A stretch of DNA of 64,000 nucleotides from Cyanomargarita calcarea GSE-NOS-MK-12-04C (GTDB taxonomy: Bacteria > Cyanobacteriota > Cyanobacteriia > Cyanobacteriales > Nostocaceae). Below the pieces are notes generated by a model. That model did no database searches. It saw only the letters and a list, made by a program, of their open reading frames with translations, and had not been told where the DNA came from. The translations under genes and the position numbers were made by a program. The DNA lies in NCBI GenBank assembly GCA_019359595.1, contig JAHHGZ010000032.1, positions 37,568 through 101,567 on the forward strand. Direction: 5' to 3'. Position 1 is the stretch's first letter. Every line of letters begins with the position of its first letter. Positions 1-9,771 of this stretch are shown piece after piece.

Positions 1-67
1 ATAGTAAATGATGGTAAAAATATACGAAGCGATCGCCTAGTGAAACACCACCATATACTTAATTTTT

Positions 68-676
68 ATGAGTAAGCGTGACAATCCGGTTGTTTTATTT
101 TCGGTTCTTACGGTTACTTTTGTTCTAAGTGTGGCGGGTCTTTGGTGGGCGCATCAATTTGGTTCTGGATTAAATTCTAGTGTAGAAAATGAATCGGCAA
201 CTACAGAAGAGGCTCCTAACACGAAAGTTACTCCAACTCCTACTCCTATTTCTACACCAAAACCAATTCCAACTCAAACTCTAATTCCTACTCCTGCTAG
301 TAAGAAGCTTAAAACTGCAGCAGATATCGCTAACTTTCAAGTTAACATTGATGTAAAATTTGCCACTGAGTCTGCTGAACTTACAGATGAAGATAAGCAA
401 ATGTTAAATAGTTTGGTTAGTCAACTGAAAGAATTCGATCAGAAAACAGTAGGTGTCCGAGTCATTGGTCATACTAATGCCCGTGGTGAAGCTGATTTTA
501 ATGTCCCTTTGAGCCAAGAACGCGCTCAAGCTGTTGCTAATTATTTGCGATCGCGCGGTGTTAAGCTTAAAATTACTGCGTCGGGAAAAGGCGCAAGCAA
601 ACCATTACCCGATACAGATCCCCTTGACAGACGCAACAAACGCACAGAAATTCGCTTAGTTTCCATAAACTCCTAA
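68..676 (+). CDS. OmpA-family protein with N-terminal membrane anchor
   Basis: Predicted cell-envelope protein of 202 residues. A hydrophobic segment at about residues 8-29 acts as an uncleaved anchor. A Pro/Thr-rich linker follows at about 50-77, typical of a spacer crossing the periplasm. An OmpA C-terminal (peptidoglycan-binding) domain covers about 90-200, with the IGHTNARG stretch and the closing RRNKRTEIRL motif that carries the diaminopimelate-binding Asp/Arg pattern. There is no beta-barrel, so this is an OmpA-like anchored domain protein and not a porin. It stands alone, convergent with prmA 16 bp away. The ATG at 68 is the first in frame. The family call is firm; the partner is unknown. 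Confidence 0.85.
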   Translation: MSKRDNPVVLFSVLTVTFVLSVAGLWWAHQFGSGLNSSVENESATTEEAPNTKVTPTPTPISTPKPIPTQTLIPTPASKKLKTAADIANFQVNIDVKFATESAELTDEDKQMLNSLVSQLKEFDQKTVGVRVIGHTNARGEADFNVPLSQERAQAVANYLRSRGVKLKITASGKGASKPLPDTDPLDRRNKRTEIRLVSINS

Positions 677-692
677 CACAAACACTCTATTT

Positions 693-1613
693 TCAAGAGC
701 GTCGTACATTTAAACAACACCATTCTTTCCGCCGCCACAGGGTTGCAACTACCCAACCATACTGCTCTAAGGTATCAGCTACGGCTTTGGATTGCTCAAG
801 TAAAATACCGCTAAAAATACCCCAAGTGGTTGATTTGACAATCGCACCCATCTGGGGAATTAATTCAATAATTACATCCGCCAAAATATTGCAGACAATA
901 CCATCTACTGGTTCATCCAGCATTTTTGCTAAAACATCTACACTTCCCAGGGCTGGGATCAATTTTTCTGGGTCAACAAGATTGAGCGTGCGATTGCTGA
1001 TGGTTGATTTTACTGCTAGAGGGTCAGTATCTACGGCATAAGCTTTTTTTGCTCCCAATAGCAGTGCCCCAACAGAAAGGATACCAGACCCACAGCCAAT
1101 ATCCGCAATCACCACACCTTCATGATGTGCCTCTGTTTCCATAAATGACCTGGGAATCTCGCTAAATCGCATTTCTAACGATTCCAAGCACAACTGAGTG
1201 GTGGCATGATTGCCTGTACCAAAGGCGACACCAGGGTCAAGTTTAATAATTAATCGGTCTGAAGCTTCTGGTAATGGTAGCCATGCGGGGTTGATGAGAA
1301 AGCGATCGCCTATTTCTTGCGGTTGCCAATGTTGTTTCCAGCTAGTGGACCAATCTTCTTCATCAATCAAGTGCCATTTTAAAGCAGGGGCAGCTAACCC
1401 AACACACAAAGCATCTTGACGCAGCCAGAGTCCAAGGGCGGCTAAATCTAACAGATGCGCTTGGAATTGCGGTAAATAAGCCCGCATTGCAAAGCTAGAG
1501 CCTTTACTTTCACTTGCACTACCACGACAGCCAAAATTTTCCAACCGCCAAAAGACAGACTCTTCTAGGGCTGGCTCACATAAAATTTCTAATTCCCACC
1601 AAGTGTTTGTCAC
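693..1613 (-). CDS. prmA: Ribosomal protein L11 methyltransferase
   Basis: SAM-dependent enzyme that trimethylates ribosomal protein L11. The 306-residue length is normal. The N-terminal half is the substrate-recognition domain. The conserved [14 protein letters not shown] block lies at residues 126-139, the SAM-binding DIGCGSG at 171-177, and the NILADV motif at 242-247. It lies downstream of serA in the same orientation, separated by about 114 bp that contain a heptamer repeat array, so co-transcription is possible but not shown. The start at 1613 opens with [10 protein letters not shown], the usual beginning in cyanobacteria. Confidence 0.95.
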   Translation of the reverse strand: MTNTWWELEILCEPALEESVFWRLENFGCRGSASESKGSSFAMRAYLPQFQAHLLDLAALGLWLRQDALCVGLAAPALKWHLIDEEDWSTSWKQHWQPQEIGDRFLINPAWLPLPEASDRLIIKLDPGVAFGTGNHATTQLCLESLEMRFSEIPRSFMETEAHHEGVVIADIGCGSGILSVGALLLGAKKAYAVDTDPLAVKSTISNRTLNLVDPEKLIPALGSVDVLAKMLDEPVDGIVCNILADVIIELIPQMGAIVKSTTWGIFSGILLEQSKAVADTLEQYGWVVATLWRRKEWCCLNVRRS

Positions 1614-1621
1614 AAAAAAAA

Positions 1622-1726
1622 TGTTTGAGTTAAGAGTTAGAAGTTAGGAGTAAAGGAGGAAAGGAAGTGCAAGTCAAGTTGAGAAGTAGGAGTCTATTCC
1701 TCACCTTAACTCCTAACTCCTAACTC
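1622..1726. repeat. Short heptamer repeats in inverted arrangement (AACTCCT family)
   Basis: GTTAGGAGT-type heptamers on the left face AACTCCT heptamers on the right, so the transcript could fold into a long hairpin between serA and prmA. The same family recurs at 5034-5198, 8734-8806, 39216-39310, 46079-46158 and 54355-54381. It is the short tandemly repeated repetitive sequence known from heterocystous cyanobacteria. Confidence 0.8.
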
Positions 1727-1727
1727 G

Positions 1728-3308
1728 TTATAAAGTTACTGTATACGCATCGCGAATTCCAGGTACTTTGGTAATCTCAGAGAGAATCCCATCTGGTAAG
1801 GGATCGTCTAACGAGAGAGCCATTACCGCATCACCACGAAGGATTTTCCGACCTACCTGCATACTGGCAATATTGACATTAAAACTGCCCAGTAGGGAAC
1901 CGAGTTTACCGATAATCCCTGGCATATCGCGGTGTAAGGTAAACAACATATACTTGCTAGGGGGGACGTTAATCGGGAAGTCATCTAGGTTTGTCAGGCG
2001 GATTTCTTTTTCACCTAATAAAGCACCCATCACCGAATGAGTACCCAAATTACCTGTAGCTTCTAAATGTATCGAGGCTGAATAATCCCTCACAGAAGCA
2101 TCGCGGGTTTCAATTACCCTAATTCCTCGTTCTTTCGCTTCGATGCTCGCGTTGACATAATTTACTCTCTCCCGCAAGGCTTGATAAAGTAAACCTTTGA
2201 GAGCAGCGACCACTATCGGTTGACTCTTATTCGTCGCAAGTTCGCCTTGTAACCGAATGTTCAGTAATTCTACTCGTCCCCCTGCTAGCTGTCCTACTAG
2301 GTTACCCAAGGTTTCGGCTAGCTGCATATAGGGTTTGAGTCCTTCCAAGACATCTGGTCCGAGTCCGGGAATATTCACCGCCGAACGCGCTGGTAGTCCT
2401 AGGAGGACATCCCGAATTTGTTCAGCCACATCTATTGCCACATTTACTTGAGCCTCTGTGGTGGAAGCACCTAGGTGGGGGGTGAGGATGGCTTCTTTGC
2501 CCAAAGACCTTAAGGGGGATTCTCCTAATGGCTCGGACTCATACACATCTAAAGCCGCACCAGTGATTCTTCCTTCTTTCAAAGCGATCGCGAGAGCTTC
2601 TTCATCGATAATACCGCCGCGAGCGCAGTTAATAATCCGGGCATTTGGCTTCATTTTTGCCAAACGTTCAGCATTGATTAAGTGGGTGGTTTCAGGCGTT
2701 TTGGGGATGTGCATTGTGATGTAATCAGCCTGCTGTACCAATAAATCCATATCTACCAACTGACAGCCAATCTGTTCTGCTCTGTCTGTCGAGATGAAAG
2801 GGTCATAGGCTAACAGCTTCATGCCCATCGCCTTGGCGACAGACGCAACATGGGAGCCAATTTTACCTAAACCCACGATGCCAAGTGTTTTTTTGTATAC
2901 TTCGCCTCCGGTGAAAGACTTGCGATCCCATTCACCGCGTTTGACGGAAGCATTTGCATCGGGGATGTAGCGAGACAAAGATAACATCATCGCTAGAGCA
3001 TGTTCGGCAGCAGCTATTGTGTTTCCTTCTGGTGAGTTTACCACCACAATTCCTCGACGCGTGGCGGTGGGGACGTCCACATTATCCACCCCCACACCGG
3101 CACGACCAATAATTTTGAGTTGGGTCCCAGCTTCGATAATTTCTTTAGTCACGTGGGTACCGGAACGAATCATCAGCGCGTCGTATTCACCAATGATTTC
3201 TACAAGTTCCGCTGGTTTTAAGCCGGTTTTTACATCAACAGTGGCAACTTGGGATAGAATGTCAATCCCAGCCTGGTCAATTGGATCGGAGACGAGAACC
3301 TTAGACAT
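1728..3308 (-). CDS. serA: D-3-phosphoglycerate dehydrogenase
   Basis: First step of serine synthesis: NAD-dependent oxidation of 3-phosphoglycerate to 3-phosphohydroxypyruvate. At 526 residues it is the long form. The N-terminal catalytic and nucleotide-binding domains carry the GLGKIG dinucleotide motif at 146-151 and the catalytic Arg230 (NCARGG), Glu259 and His278 (HLGAS). An allosteric substrate-binding domain follows at about 315-445 and a C-terminal ACT domain at about 450-526 (HRDMPGIIGKLGSLLG), the usual site of serine feedback control. The start at 3308 gives MSKVLVSDPI, typical for the family. Confidence 0.97.
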   Translation of the reverse strand: MSKVLVSDPIDQAGIDILSQVATVDVKTGLKPAELVEIIGEYDALMIRSGTHVTKEIIEAGTQLKIIGRAGVGVDNVDVPTATRRGIVVVNSPEGNTIAAAEHALAMMLSLSRYIPDANASVKRGEWDRKSFTGGEVYKKTLGIVGLGKIGSHVASVAKAMGMKLLAYDPFISTDRAEQIGCQLVDMDLLVQQADYITMHIPKTPETTHLINAERLAKMKPNARIINCARGGIIDEEALAIALKEGRITGAALDVYESEPLGESPLRSLGKEAILTPHLGASTTEAQVNVAIDVAEQIRDVLLGLPARSAVNIPGLGPDVLEGLKPYMQLAETLGNLVGQLAGGRVELLNIRLQGELATNKSQPIVVAALKGLLYQALRERVNYVNASIEAKERGIRVIETRDASVRDYSASIHLEATGNLGTHSVMGALLGEKEIRLTNLDDFPINVPPSKYMLFTLHRDMPGIIGKLGSLLGSFNVNIASMQVGRKILRGDAVMALSLDDPLPDGILSEITKVPGIRDAYTVTL

Positions 3309-3693
3309 GATTGCTGATTTTGAAGCTAAAGGTTGCGAATGGTGGACTTTTAAGTTTAATGTTTATCGGTGGCAATTAAACGAGCAATTATTTCGTTGTA
3401 TCAGATCCTCAGTTGAAGGGACAGTGCAGCGGTTCGGAGCATAATAATAAGATGAGTGTGGTTTTTGCGCCATCCTGTCGGTAAATATAAACCATCAATA
3501 GCGCCAAATATCTATATATTTATTAAATATTCCAAATATATATCGCCTTTGTGTCCCTTCGAGAATGGCGTTTTTCAAATTCAACAATCACTGACTGTAA
3601 TATCTCATACCCAAATATTCCTCAGTAAAATCTTTATAATTAGAAATTTTTTTGATAATATGTAAATATTCGCACAGTTTAATTAAGTATTAA
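3309..3693. other. Intergenic region between serA and the 3694 gene
   Basis: AT-rich spacer of about 385 bp. It must hold the serA promoter on the minus strand. A 69-codon open frame at 3456-3665 has no recognisable family and biased composition and is not called. No repeats or RNA genes were seen. Confidence 0.5.
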
Positions 3694-4191
3694 TTGAGCA
3701 ATGTATATTACCTGCCAGAAACAAGTGAAATCACTTTGGTATCAAGCATGAGTGATATTGAAAAAGTTATTAAAATTAGTCAAAAAGTAGAAGTAATTCT
3801 CAGAGATAGATACAATGCCCAGGGGCATGGATTGGGTGAATTATATAGAAATGTAGAAAACAAGCTTGATGCCGATTTAATCAAACAACTCAGACAAATA
3901 AATTATATTAGAAATGAAGTAGTCCACAATCCTGATTATAATTTAGCTAAAGATAAACAGCGTTTTTTTAGATTGTCTAAAGATGTTTTAATAAAGTTAA
4001 GTGTAGAGAAAACAAAACAGCCGTCTTTCTCAAAAGGTATACATTTCTTCTCTCTAATAAGTTGGTATAAAATTTTATATGGTTTGATTGTTTTAGGATT
4101 AATTGGGCTTTTGTATGTAACTGTGATTCCTGCGTATCAACTCAAACGAGATTCTATACCTGCAGATAAATTTAAAATAAATACAAATTGA
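3694..4191 (+). CDS. Hypothetical membrane-anchored protein, DUF4145/HEPN-like
   Basis: Unrecognised protein of up to 165 residues. The first part is helical and contains the segment RQINYIRNEVVHNP, resembling the RNxxH-type motif of HEPN/DUF4145 domains. A hydrophobic helix at about residues 130-150 (ILYGLIVLGLIGLLYVTV) anchors it, leaving a short tail. The longest reading uses TTG at 3694; an in-frame ATG at 3748 gives a 147-residue product and is equally plausible. The gene is AT-rich compared with its neighbours. It stands alone and converges on panB. The function is unknown, and the HEPN resemblance is an inference from one motif. Confidence 0.55.
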   Translation: MSNVYYLPETSEITLVSSMSDIEKVIKISQKVEVILRDRYNAQGHGLGELYRNVENKLDADLIKQLRQINYIRNEVVHNPDYNLAKDKQRFFRLSKDVLIKLSVEKTKQPSFSKGIHFFSLISWYKILYGLIVLGLIGLLYVTVIPAYQLKRDSIPADKFKINTN

Positions 4192-4255
4192 ATGAAGGAA
4201 GAAGGAAGAAGGAGGTTATAAAATTTTGTTGGTAAAACCCGCCATTTTATAGGGG

Positions 4256-5029
4256 CTACTCTGGAAACTTTCGCTCTCTAACTTCAACACTAAAATCCTG
4301 TACTGCTTTAGCGATCGCTTGCCGCATATTTGTATAAACTTTAGCAAAAGGTGGTTGCTTCTCCGAAAGTCCAATTACATCAGAAGTTACTAAAACTTGA
4401 CCATCACAATGGACTCCCGCCCCAATCCCAATCGTAGGAATACGTAGTTTATTCGTAATTTTTAATGCTAAATCGGTGGGGATATGCTCTAAAACGATAG
4501 AAAATGCCCCCGCTTGTTCTAGAGCTTGAGCCTCATTTAAAATCCGGTTAGATGCTTCCTCAGTCTTTCCCTGTTGCCTTAAACCCAATTGGTGTATAGA
4601 CTGCGGTGTCAAACCTACATGAGCCATCACCGGAATTCCAGCTTGCACCAACCGGGCTACAGTTTCCAGCATTGCCGGATATGCACCCTCCAATTTCACA
4701 GCCTGCGCTCCAGTTTCTTTTAAAACCCTACCCGCTGAGTGCATCGCTTGTTGGAGACTTTCTTGATACGTCAGGAATGGTAAATCTACCACCATCAAAG
4801 CTTGCTTTACTCCACGTCGCACAGATTTGGCATGGTATATCATCTCATCCAAAGTAATGGGTAGTGTAGTCTCATGCCCCAACACCACCGCCATTGAGTC
4901 ACCCACCAAAATTAAATCTGTTCCAGCAGCATCTAGAATTTGGGCAATTATATAATCCCAAGCGGTCAATGCCACAATTGAACGCCCTTGTTCTTTCCAT
5001 CGAATTAATTGTTGGGGAGTGACTGGCAT
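4256..5029 (-). CDS. panB: 3-methyl-2-oxobutanoate hydroxymethyltransferase
   Basis: Ketopantoate hydroxymethyltransferase, first committed step of pantothenate (CoA) synthesis: adds a hydroxymethyl group from 5,10-methylene-THF to 2-oxoisovalerate. Length is 257 residues, normal. Visible signatures are the metal-binding LVGDSMA segment at about 41-47, AVKLEGAY near 112, [11 protein letters not shown] near 134, and [14 protein letters not shown] near 203. It is monocistronic here, flanked by heptamer repeats upstream. The start at 5029 ([12 protein letters not shown]) fits the family. Confidence 0.96.
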   Translation of the reverse strand: MPVTPQQLIRWKEQGRSIVALTAWDYIIAQILDAAGTDLILVGDSMAVVLGHETTLPITLDEMIYHAKSVRRGVKQALMVVDLPFLTYQESLQQAMHSAGRVLKETGAQAVKLEGAYPAMLETVARLVQAGIPVMAHVGLTPQSIHQLGLRQQGKTEEASNRILNEAQALEQAGAFSIVLEHIPTDLALKITNKLRIPTIGIGAGVHCDGQVLVTSDVIGLSEKQPPFAKVYTNMRQAIAKAVQDFSVEVRERKFPE

Positions 5030-5033
5030 TTTT

Positions 5034-5198
5034 AAAGTTAGGAGTTATGAGTTGGGAGTTAAGAATAGGGAATCGGAGTTAAGAATTAGGAGTAAAAGTT
5101 AGATAATAGATTTAAAAGTTAGGAATCCGACATCAAAGCATTGAATTTCACCAAATTTTCAATTCCTAACTCCTAACTCCTAACTCCTAACTCCTAAC
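5034..5198. repeat. AACTCCT-type heptamer repeats, inverted
   Basis: GTTAGGAGTTATGAGTT-type units upstream of panB face a clean run of AACTCCT heptamers at 5164-5198. The two halves are complementary, so a large hairpin is possible between the propeller gene and panB. Confidence 0.8.
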
Positions 5199-5200
5199 CT

Positions 5201-6337
5201 TTATTTTACTGCCCGACTAAAGGCCAAATGTGGTTTTGCGCCTTGGGTTTTCGGCATCAACCAAGCGAGACCTTCAGTGGTACCAATCCATAGTTTATTA
5301 CCAAGGTCTGGGGCTAGGGCAAGGACTCGACTTGAAGGAAGACCAGCAACTTCGTCTAATACGGCTCCTGTATTTGGATTTAATCTTAACAAACCATTAT
5401 TAGTACCTACCCAAACACTACCATCTTTAGCAAAGCGTACTGATGCTACATTGCGTCCGCGCAGTCTGGTTACAGACCGCAGTACGATACCATTTTTTGG
5501 GTTAATTACTAGCAAATTATTCGGCATTCCCGCCCAAATTAATCCTTGGGGACTAATCGCTAAGGTTTGTACCGTTGTCCCTGGTAGATTATCAATCCGC
5601 TTCATGATAAAACCATTGGCAGTATTAATTCTGACGACGCCATCAAGAGTTCCAACCCAAAGTTGACCTTCTGCATCTAAAGTTAAAGCGTTAGCGCTGA
5701 CACCAGGCAGATTTTTCACTGTAGTCATAATTAAGCCTTGGTCTGGACTAATTAAAGCCAAGCCGTTATCTGTTCCCGTCCACAAATAACCCCGTTTGTC
5801 AAGTAACAATGACAATACTCGTTTGGAAGGTAAAAATAAATTTTGCGCTGTAATTTCGCTACTGCGGGGGTCTACTCGTTTCAATCCTTCGTAAGTTCCG
5901 ACCCACAAGCGTCCAACTTTATCTTCAGCTAAAGCACCGATCGCCAGATTCGGTAAACTCACACGAGCCAAAATCTTACCAGTGTTAGGGTCAATCCGCG
6001 ATAACCCACGCCATGAACCCACCCAGAGATTACCAATAAAATCTCCTTGTAAAGCATTAACACGATAATCAACGCCTTGCAAACGTTCTTGTAGCCGCCG
6101 TTCGTCGGGTAAGGGGTCTTTTTGTGGCGGTGGGGCGTTTGCTGGATATCTCGGTGTTAACTCAGATGGGTCAACTACTATGCTTTTTTCGGCATTAGCA
6201 GGGGTCGTTCCCTCCAATGTAAATATACTCACTAGAGCTAGTGACCCCAGCAGGGCACAACTAATCAATAAACTAATCGGCTTGTGTAACAACACCACAG
6301 TAAAACTTCCTTTAGAGAAACTAACCAAAGCTTCCAT
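5201..6337 (-). CDS. Exported seven-blade beta-propeller protein
   Basis: A 378-residue protein with an N-terminal hydrophobic segment (about 18-40) ending in a plausible signal-peptidase site (ANA-EK near 50). The rest is seven repeats of the pattern LWVGT-x2-GL-x-R-I-x-P-x2-G, starting at about residues 105, 145, 185, 225, 265, 305 and 345. This is the Reg_prop type repeat (the sensor propeller of some two-component regulators), here without any signalling domain. Seven units would close a full propeller. Likely periplasmic binding or scaffold; the ligand is unknown. Confidence 0.75.
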   Translation of the reverse strand: MEALVSFSKGSFTVVLLHKPISLLISCALLGSLALVSIFTLEGTTPANAEKSIVVDPSELTPRYPANAPPPQKDPLPDERRLQERLQGVDYRVNALQGDFIGNLWVGSWRGLSRIDPNTGKILARVSLPNLAIGALAEDKVGRLWVGTYEGLKRVDPRSSEITAQNLFLPSKRVLSLLLDKRGYLWTGTDNGLALISPDQGLIMTTVKNLPGVSANALTLDAEGQLWVGTLDGVVRINTANGFIMKRIDNLPGTTVQTLAISPQGLIWAGMPNNLLVINPKNGIVLRSVTRLRGRNVASVRFAKDGSVWVGTNNGLLRLNPNTGAVLDEVAGLPSSRVLALAPDLGNKLWIGTTEGLAWLMPKTQGAKPHLAFSRAVK

Positions 6338-7298
6338 ATATAGAGCGATGCCCTTTGGTCTAATTACAGTGTTCCCCTACTGTCGTATGTTCTAAACCTC
6401 AACGGCAAGTTTTCTCAAATCAGAACCAAGATTGTGCTTCATACGCAGAACTGGACTATCTCCACGAAGATGGGGCAGGAAGAACAAACAAACTGTTACG
6501 CAAAAACTTGTCTTGCCTAGCCTTGTCTGCGACACGCAAAGCGAACAAGAAGGCGTATCCCTGACGAGAGCGCAACGCTCGCGGTTCATTATTCCGTATA
6601 TTCTGCCTAAATCATGCTAATATACTTTCCCCCTTAACTAAGCATAAAAAGCGTCATTATTGAAACTTTGTAAAGTATTTGTAACAAAATGTTTAATAAA
6701 TTATGTAATAACAAATTCATATACAAAAGTTAAGAATATTCAAAGAAGAACTTATTGAAAAATTGATATATTGTATAACTAGCTGCAAATTACGTGGTGT
6801 GCGATTTTTGTCTTTAGCTTGCGACCCTTCTAAATGAACCTCAAGAAAAGTTTCTCTTTGTCTATTTACCCTGTACGGGGAAAAAGTGAGGATACCGGAA
6901 GATTGGAATGCATACCAATTTTCTGTCGTCCTCAAGTATTCCCAAGTGGGGAGATTAAGTTAAGGGCTATCCTCGGTTATATCGGGGTTTTTGGGTCAAA
7001 AAGGTTTAGTGGGGTGCTAGGAAAAGATAAAAAAAGAATTTTGATTCCGACAAACGAGTGAAAAGCAATCATCGTACGATTAATCGTTGCGCGATGTTGA
7101 AATGTCATGACATGAGTAAGGGTTTATTTACCTGTTTGCTCGTACGTCAATAACAGATGATTTCTGCTCTTTGCTAAAGACAACCCCTAAAAAATATTCC
7201 TTATTTTTTCTTTGCTTGGGAAAACAGTCAAGGTGAGGGTAAGTTGCACGGAACGTAATTTGTAAGTAATAAAAGAGTGACTTATTGGAAGGGTAAAT
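6338..7298. promoter_or_regulatory. Long gene-free leader upstream of rbcL
   Basis: About 960 bp without a credible gene precede rbcL. Rubisco operons of Nostoc/Anabaena are known to start several hundred bases upstream, so most of this is probably promoter plus untranslated leader. The left part (about 6480-6600) contains a dispersed palindromic repeat (GAGCG/CGCTC arms near 6568-6580). The start site of rbcL is set by GGAAGGG about 7 bp before the ATG at 7299. Small open frames at 6392-6620, 6717-6935 and 6834-7061 have no family and look like chance. Confidence 0.6.
7102..7113. promoter_or_regulatory. 12-bp perfect palindrome in the rbcL leader
   Basis: ATGTCATGACAT is a perfect inverted repeat about 185 bp upstream of the rbcL start. 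It could be an operator for a dimeric regulator; nothing in the sequence identifies the regulator. Confidence 0.3.
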
Positions 7299-8729
7299 AT
7301 GTCCTACGCGCAAACGAAGACCCAGAGCAAAACAGGGTATCAGGCTGGGGTTAAGGATTACAGATTAACTTATTACACCCCGGATTACACACCAAAAGAT
7401 ACAGATCTGTTAGCAGCATTCCGGATGACTCCCCAACCTGGTGTTCCACCTGAAGAAGCTGGGGCTGCTGTCGCGGCTGAGTCTTCTACCGGTACTTGGA
7501 CAACGGTATGGACTGACTTGCTTACCGACCTAGACCGTTACAAAGGTCGTTGCTATGACATCGAACCCGTTCCTGGTGAAGATAACCAGTATATCGCTTA
7601 CGTTGCCTATCCTCTGGACTTGTTTGAGGAAGGTTCTGTAACCAATATGTTGACCTCGATTGTGGGTAACGTATTTGGATTCAAAGCCTTACGGGCATTG
7701 CGTTTGGAAGACTTACGCATTCCTGTAGCTTACTTAAAGACATTCCAAGGGCCTCCTCACGGTATCCAAGTTGAGCGCGACAAGTTAAACAAATACGGTC
7801 GTCCCTTACTCGGTTGTACCATCAAACCCAAATTGGGTCTGTCCGCTAAGAACTACGGACGTGCTGTATACGAATGCTTGCGCGGTGGTTTGGACTTCAC
7901 CAAAGACGACGAAAACATTAACTCGGCACCATTCCAAAGATGGCGCGATCGCTTCTTATTTGTAGCAGACGCGATCCACAAAGCCCAAGCGGAAACAGGT
8001 GAAATCAAAGGTCACTACCTAAACGTAACCGCTCCCACCTGCGAACAAATGTTGGAACGGGCTGAGTACGCCAAAGAACTCAAAATGCCCATTGTTATGC
8101 ACGATTACCTGACCGCAGGTTTCACAGCTAACACCACATTGGCTCACTGGTGTCGCAAGAACGGTCTGTTGTTGCACATTCACCGCGCAATGCACGCCGT
8201 AATCGACCGTCAGAAGAACCACGGTATCCACTTCCGTGTATTAGCTAAGTGCTTGCGGATGTCTGGTGGTGACCACATCCACACCGGAACCGTTGTCGGG
8301 AAGTTAGAAGGCGAACGCGGCATTACAATGGGCTTCGTTGATTTACTCCGCGAAAACTACGTAGAGCAAGACAAGTCTCGCGGTATCTACTTCACCCAAG
8401 ACTGGGCTTCTATGCCCGGAGTAATGGCAGTTGCTTCCGGTGGTATCCACGTATGGCACATGCCCGCATTGGTAGAAATCTTCGGTGATGATTCCGTACT
8501 GCAATTCGGTGGTGGTACTCTCGGTCACCCCTGGGGTAACGCTCCTGGTGCAACCGCTAACCGGGTAGCATTGGAAGCTTGTATCCAAGCACGTAACGAA
8601 GGTCGCAACATGGCTCGTGAAGGTAACGACGTTATCCGCGAAGCTTGTAAGTGGTCACCTGAATTAGCAGTTGCTTGCGAACTGTGGAAAGAAATCAAGT
8701 TCGAGTTCGAGGCAATGGATACCGTTTGA
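7299..8729 (+). CDS. rbcL: Ribulose-1,5-bisphosphate carboxylase/oxygenase large subunit
   Basis: Catalytic subunit of form IB Rubisco, which fixes CO2 onto ribulose-1,5-bisphosphate in the carboxysome. The 476-residue length is standard. The catalytic lysine loop (TIKPKLGLS), the carbamylated lysine in [10 protein letters not shown], loop 6 ([10 protein letters not shown]) and the HxHRAMHAV segment are all present. It is the first gene of rbcL-rbcX-rbcS, all on the plus strand. Codon use is the adapted kind expected of a very highly expressed gene. The RBS GGAAGGG fixes the start. Confidence 0.99.
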   Translation: MSYAQTKTQSKTGYQAGVKDYRLTYYTPDYTPKDTDLLAAFRMTPQPGVPPEEAGAAVAAESSTGTWTTVWTDLLTDLDRYKGRCYDIEPVPGEDNQYIAYVAYPLDLFEEGSVTNMLTSIVGNVFGFKALRALRLEDLRIPVAYLKTFQGPPHGIQVERDKLNKYGRPLLGCTIKPKLGLSAKNYGRAVYECLRGGLDFTKDDENINSAPFQRWRDRFLFVADAIHKAQAETGEIKGHYLNVTAPTCEQMLERAEYAKELKMPIVMHDYLTAGFTANTTLAHWCRKNGLLLHIHRAMHAVIDRQKNHGIHFRVLAKCLRMSGGDHIHTGTVVGKLEGERGITMGFVDLLRENYVEQDKSRGIYFTQDWASMPGVMAVASGGIHVWHMPALVEIFGDDSVLQFGGGTLGHPWGNAPGATANRVALEACIQARNEGRNMAREGNDVIREACKWSPELAVACELWKEIKFEFEAMDTV

Positions 8730-8733
8730 TCTG

Positions 8734-8806
8734 AAGTTAGGAGTTAGGAGTTAAGAGTTAGGAGTTAAATTGATTCATAACTCATAACTGACAACTCATA
8801 ACTCAT
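8734..8806. repeat. Heptamer repeat hairpin between rbcL and rbcX
   Basis: Repeats of the GTTAGGA type (8734-8766) are followed by AACTCAT-type complementary units (8776-8806). They sit inside the rbcLXS operon, so the messenger would carry a hairpin between rbcL and rbcX, which could affect the relative amount of the two products. Confidence 0.7.
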
Positions 8807-8823
8807 GAAGGCTGGGGTCAAGC

Positions 8824-9189
8824 ATGAATATTAAGCAAATTGCAACGGACACAGCTAAGACGCTGCAAAGCTACCTAACTTATCAGTCGGTGAAAACAGT
8901 GTTAGCTCAACTAGGGGAAACCAATCCTCCCTTGGCGTATTGGTTGCACAACTTCTCTGCTGACAAAATTCAGGATGGAGAAGCCTATCTTGAGCAACTG
9001 TTCAAAGAAAAGCCAGATTTGGCTTTGCGAATCATGGTAGTTAGGGAACACATAGCCGAAGAAGTCGCAGAATTCTTACCAGAAATGGTTCGCACTGGGA
9101 TTGCGCAAGGCAACATGCTGCACCGTCGTCAGCATCTAGAGCGAATTACGCAATTAGATTTATCGAACCCCAGCTCTCAATCAGAATAG
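8824..9189 (+). CDS. rbcX: Rubisco assembly chaperone RbcX
   Basis: Small helical chaperone (121 residues) that binds the C-terminal tail of RbcL as a homodimer and helps assemble the L8 core. The sequence shows the family's helices, including the groove-forming YLTYQSVKTVLAQL stretch near residues 17-30 and the tyrosine-rich PPLAYWLHNF segment. It lies between rbcL and rbcS, the usual cyanobacterial order. The ATG at 8824 is preceded by a weak GGCTGGGG-type site. Confidence 0.96.
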   Translation: MNIKQIATDTAKTLQSYLTYQSVKTVLAQLGETNPPLAYWLHNFSADKIQDGEAYLEQLFKEKPDLALRIMVVREHIAEEVAEFLPEMVRTGIAQGNMLHRRQHLERITQLDLSNPSSQSE

Positions 9190-9234
9190 TTTTTCAACTG
9201 ATAAGTCGAAAATATCAACCCATTATCACCAACC

Positions 9235-9570
9235 ATGCAAACGTTACCAAAAGAGCGTCGTTACGAAACCCTTTCCTACCTACCTCCCCTGTCTGACGCT
9301 CAAATCGCCAAACAACTCCAGTACATCTTGGAGAATGGCTATATTCCAGCAATCGAATTTAACGAAAAATCCGATCCAACCGAATTCTACTGGACATTGT
9401 GGAAGCTACCCTTGTTCAACGCTAGAACCACTCAAGAAGTCCTGAACGAAGTTCAATCTTGCCGTTCTCAATATGGTAACTGTTTTATCCGTGTAGTCGG
9501 TTTCGACAACATCAAGCAGTGTCAAATTCAGAGCTTTATCGTTCATAAGCCCAGCACCAGCAGATACTAA
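9235..9570 (+). CDS. rbcS: Rubisco small subunit
   Basis: Small subunit of form IB Rubisco, 111 residues, capping the L8 core. Recognisable features are the N-terminal [15 protein letters not shown], the [12 protein letters not shown] segment and the GFDNIKQCQ strand. It is 45 bp downstream of rbcX in the same operon and ends before a stable hairpin at 9575-9603. The C-terminal SSUL domain of the activase at 13257 resembles this fold, although with many changes. Confidence 0.98.
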   Translation: MQTLPKERRYETLSYLPPLSDAQIAKQLQYILENGYIPAIEFNEKSDPTEFYWTLWKLPLFNARTTQEVLNEVQSCRSQYGNCFIRVVGFDNIKQCQIQSFIVHKPSTSRY

Positions 9571-9574
9571 AAAA

Positions 9575-9603
9575 TGTAGAGACGTTATATGTAACGTCTT
9601 ACA
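9575..9603 (+). terminator. Hairpin downstream of rbcS
   Basis: A 12-bp stem with one bulged G (positions 9575-9587 pairing with 9592-9603) and a TATG loop lies 5 bp after the rbcS stop. It could end the rbcLXS transcript, although the T-run that follows is weak. The TGTAGAGACG arm also recurs at about 10529, so it may be a dispersed repeat put to use. Confidence 0.5.
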
Positions 9604-9771
9604 TGTAATTTAGTTTATACCTTATGGGAGAGGTGGAGCTACCCAGCTCTCCTGTTTACTTGATTTGAAACGCAGAGGAACGCTAGAGTTAGACGCAAGG
9701 TAAAGCAGAGAAAAACTCCGCATCCCTCTGCGTTAACTTTTGTGTAATTTTACGTTTTCGATATATTAAAA

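Noticed and set aside
3456..3665. 69-codon open frame
   Set aside because: Isoleucine- and phenylalanine-rich translation of AT-rich spacer, no RBS, no family.
5034..5198. Heptamer arrays as CRISPR or phage attachment sites
   Set aside because: No spacers or integrase; the same heptamers recur between many unrelated genes as known cyanobacterial repeats.
6392..6620. Overlapping open frames of 62-65 codons on both strands
   Set aside because: Lie in a GC-rich palindromic repeat, overlap each other and have no family-like pattern.
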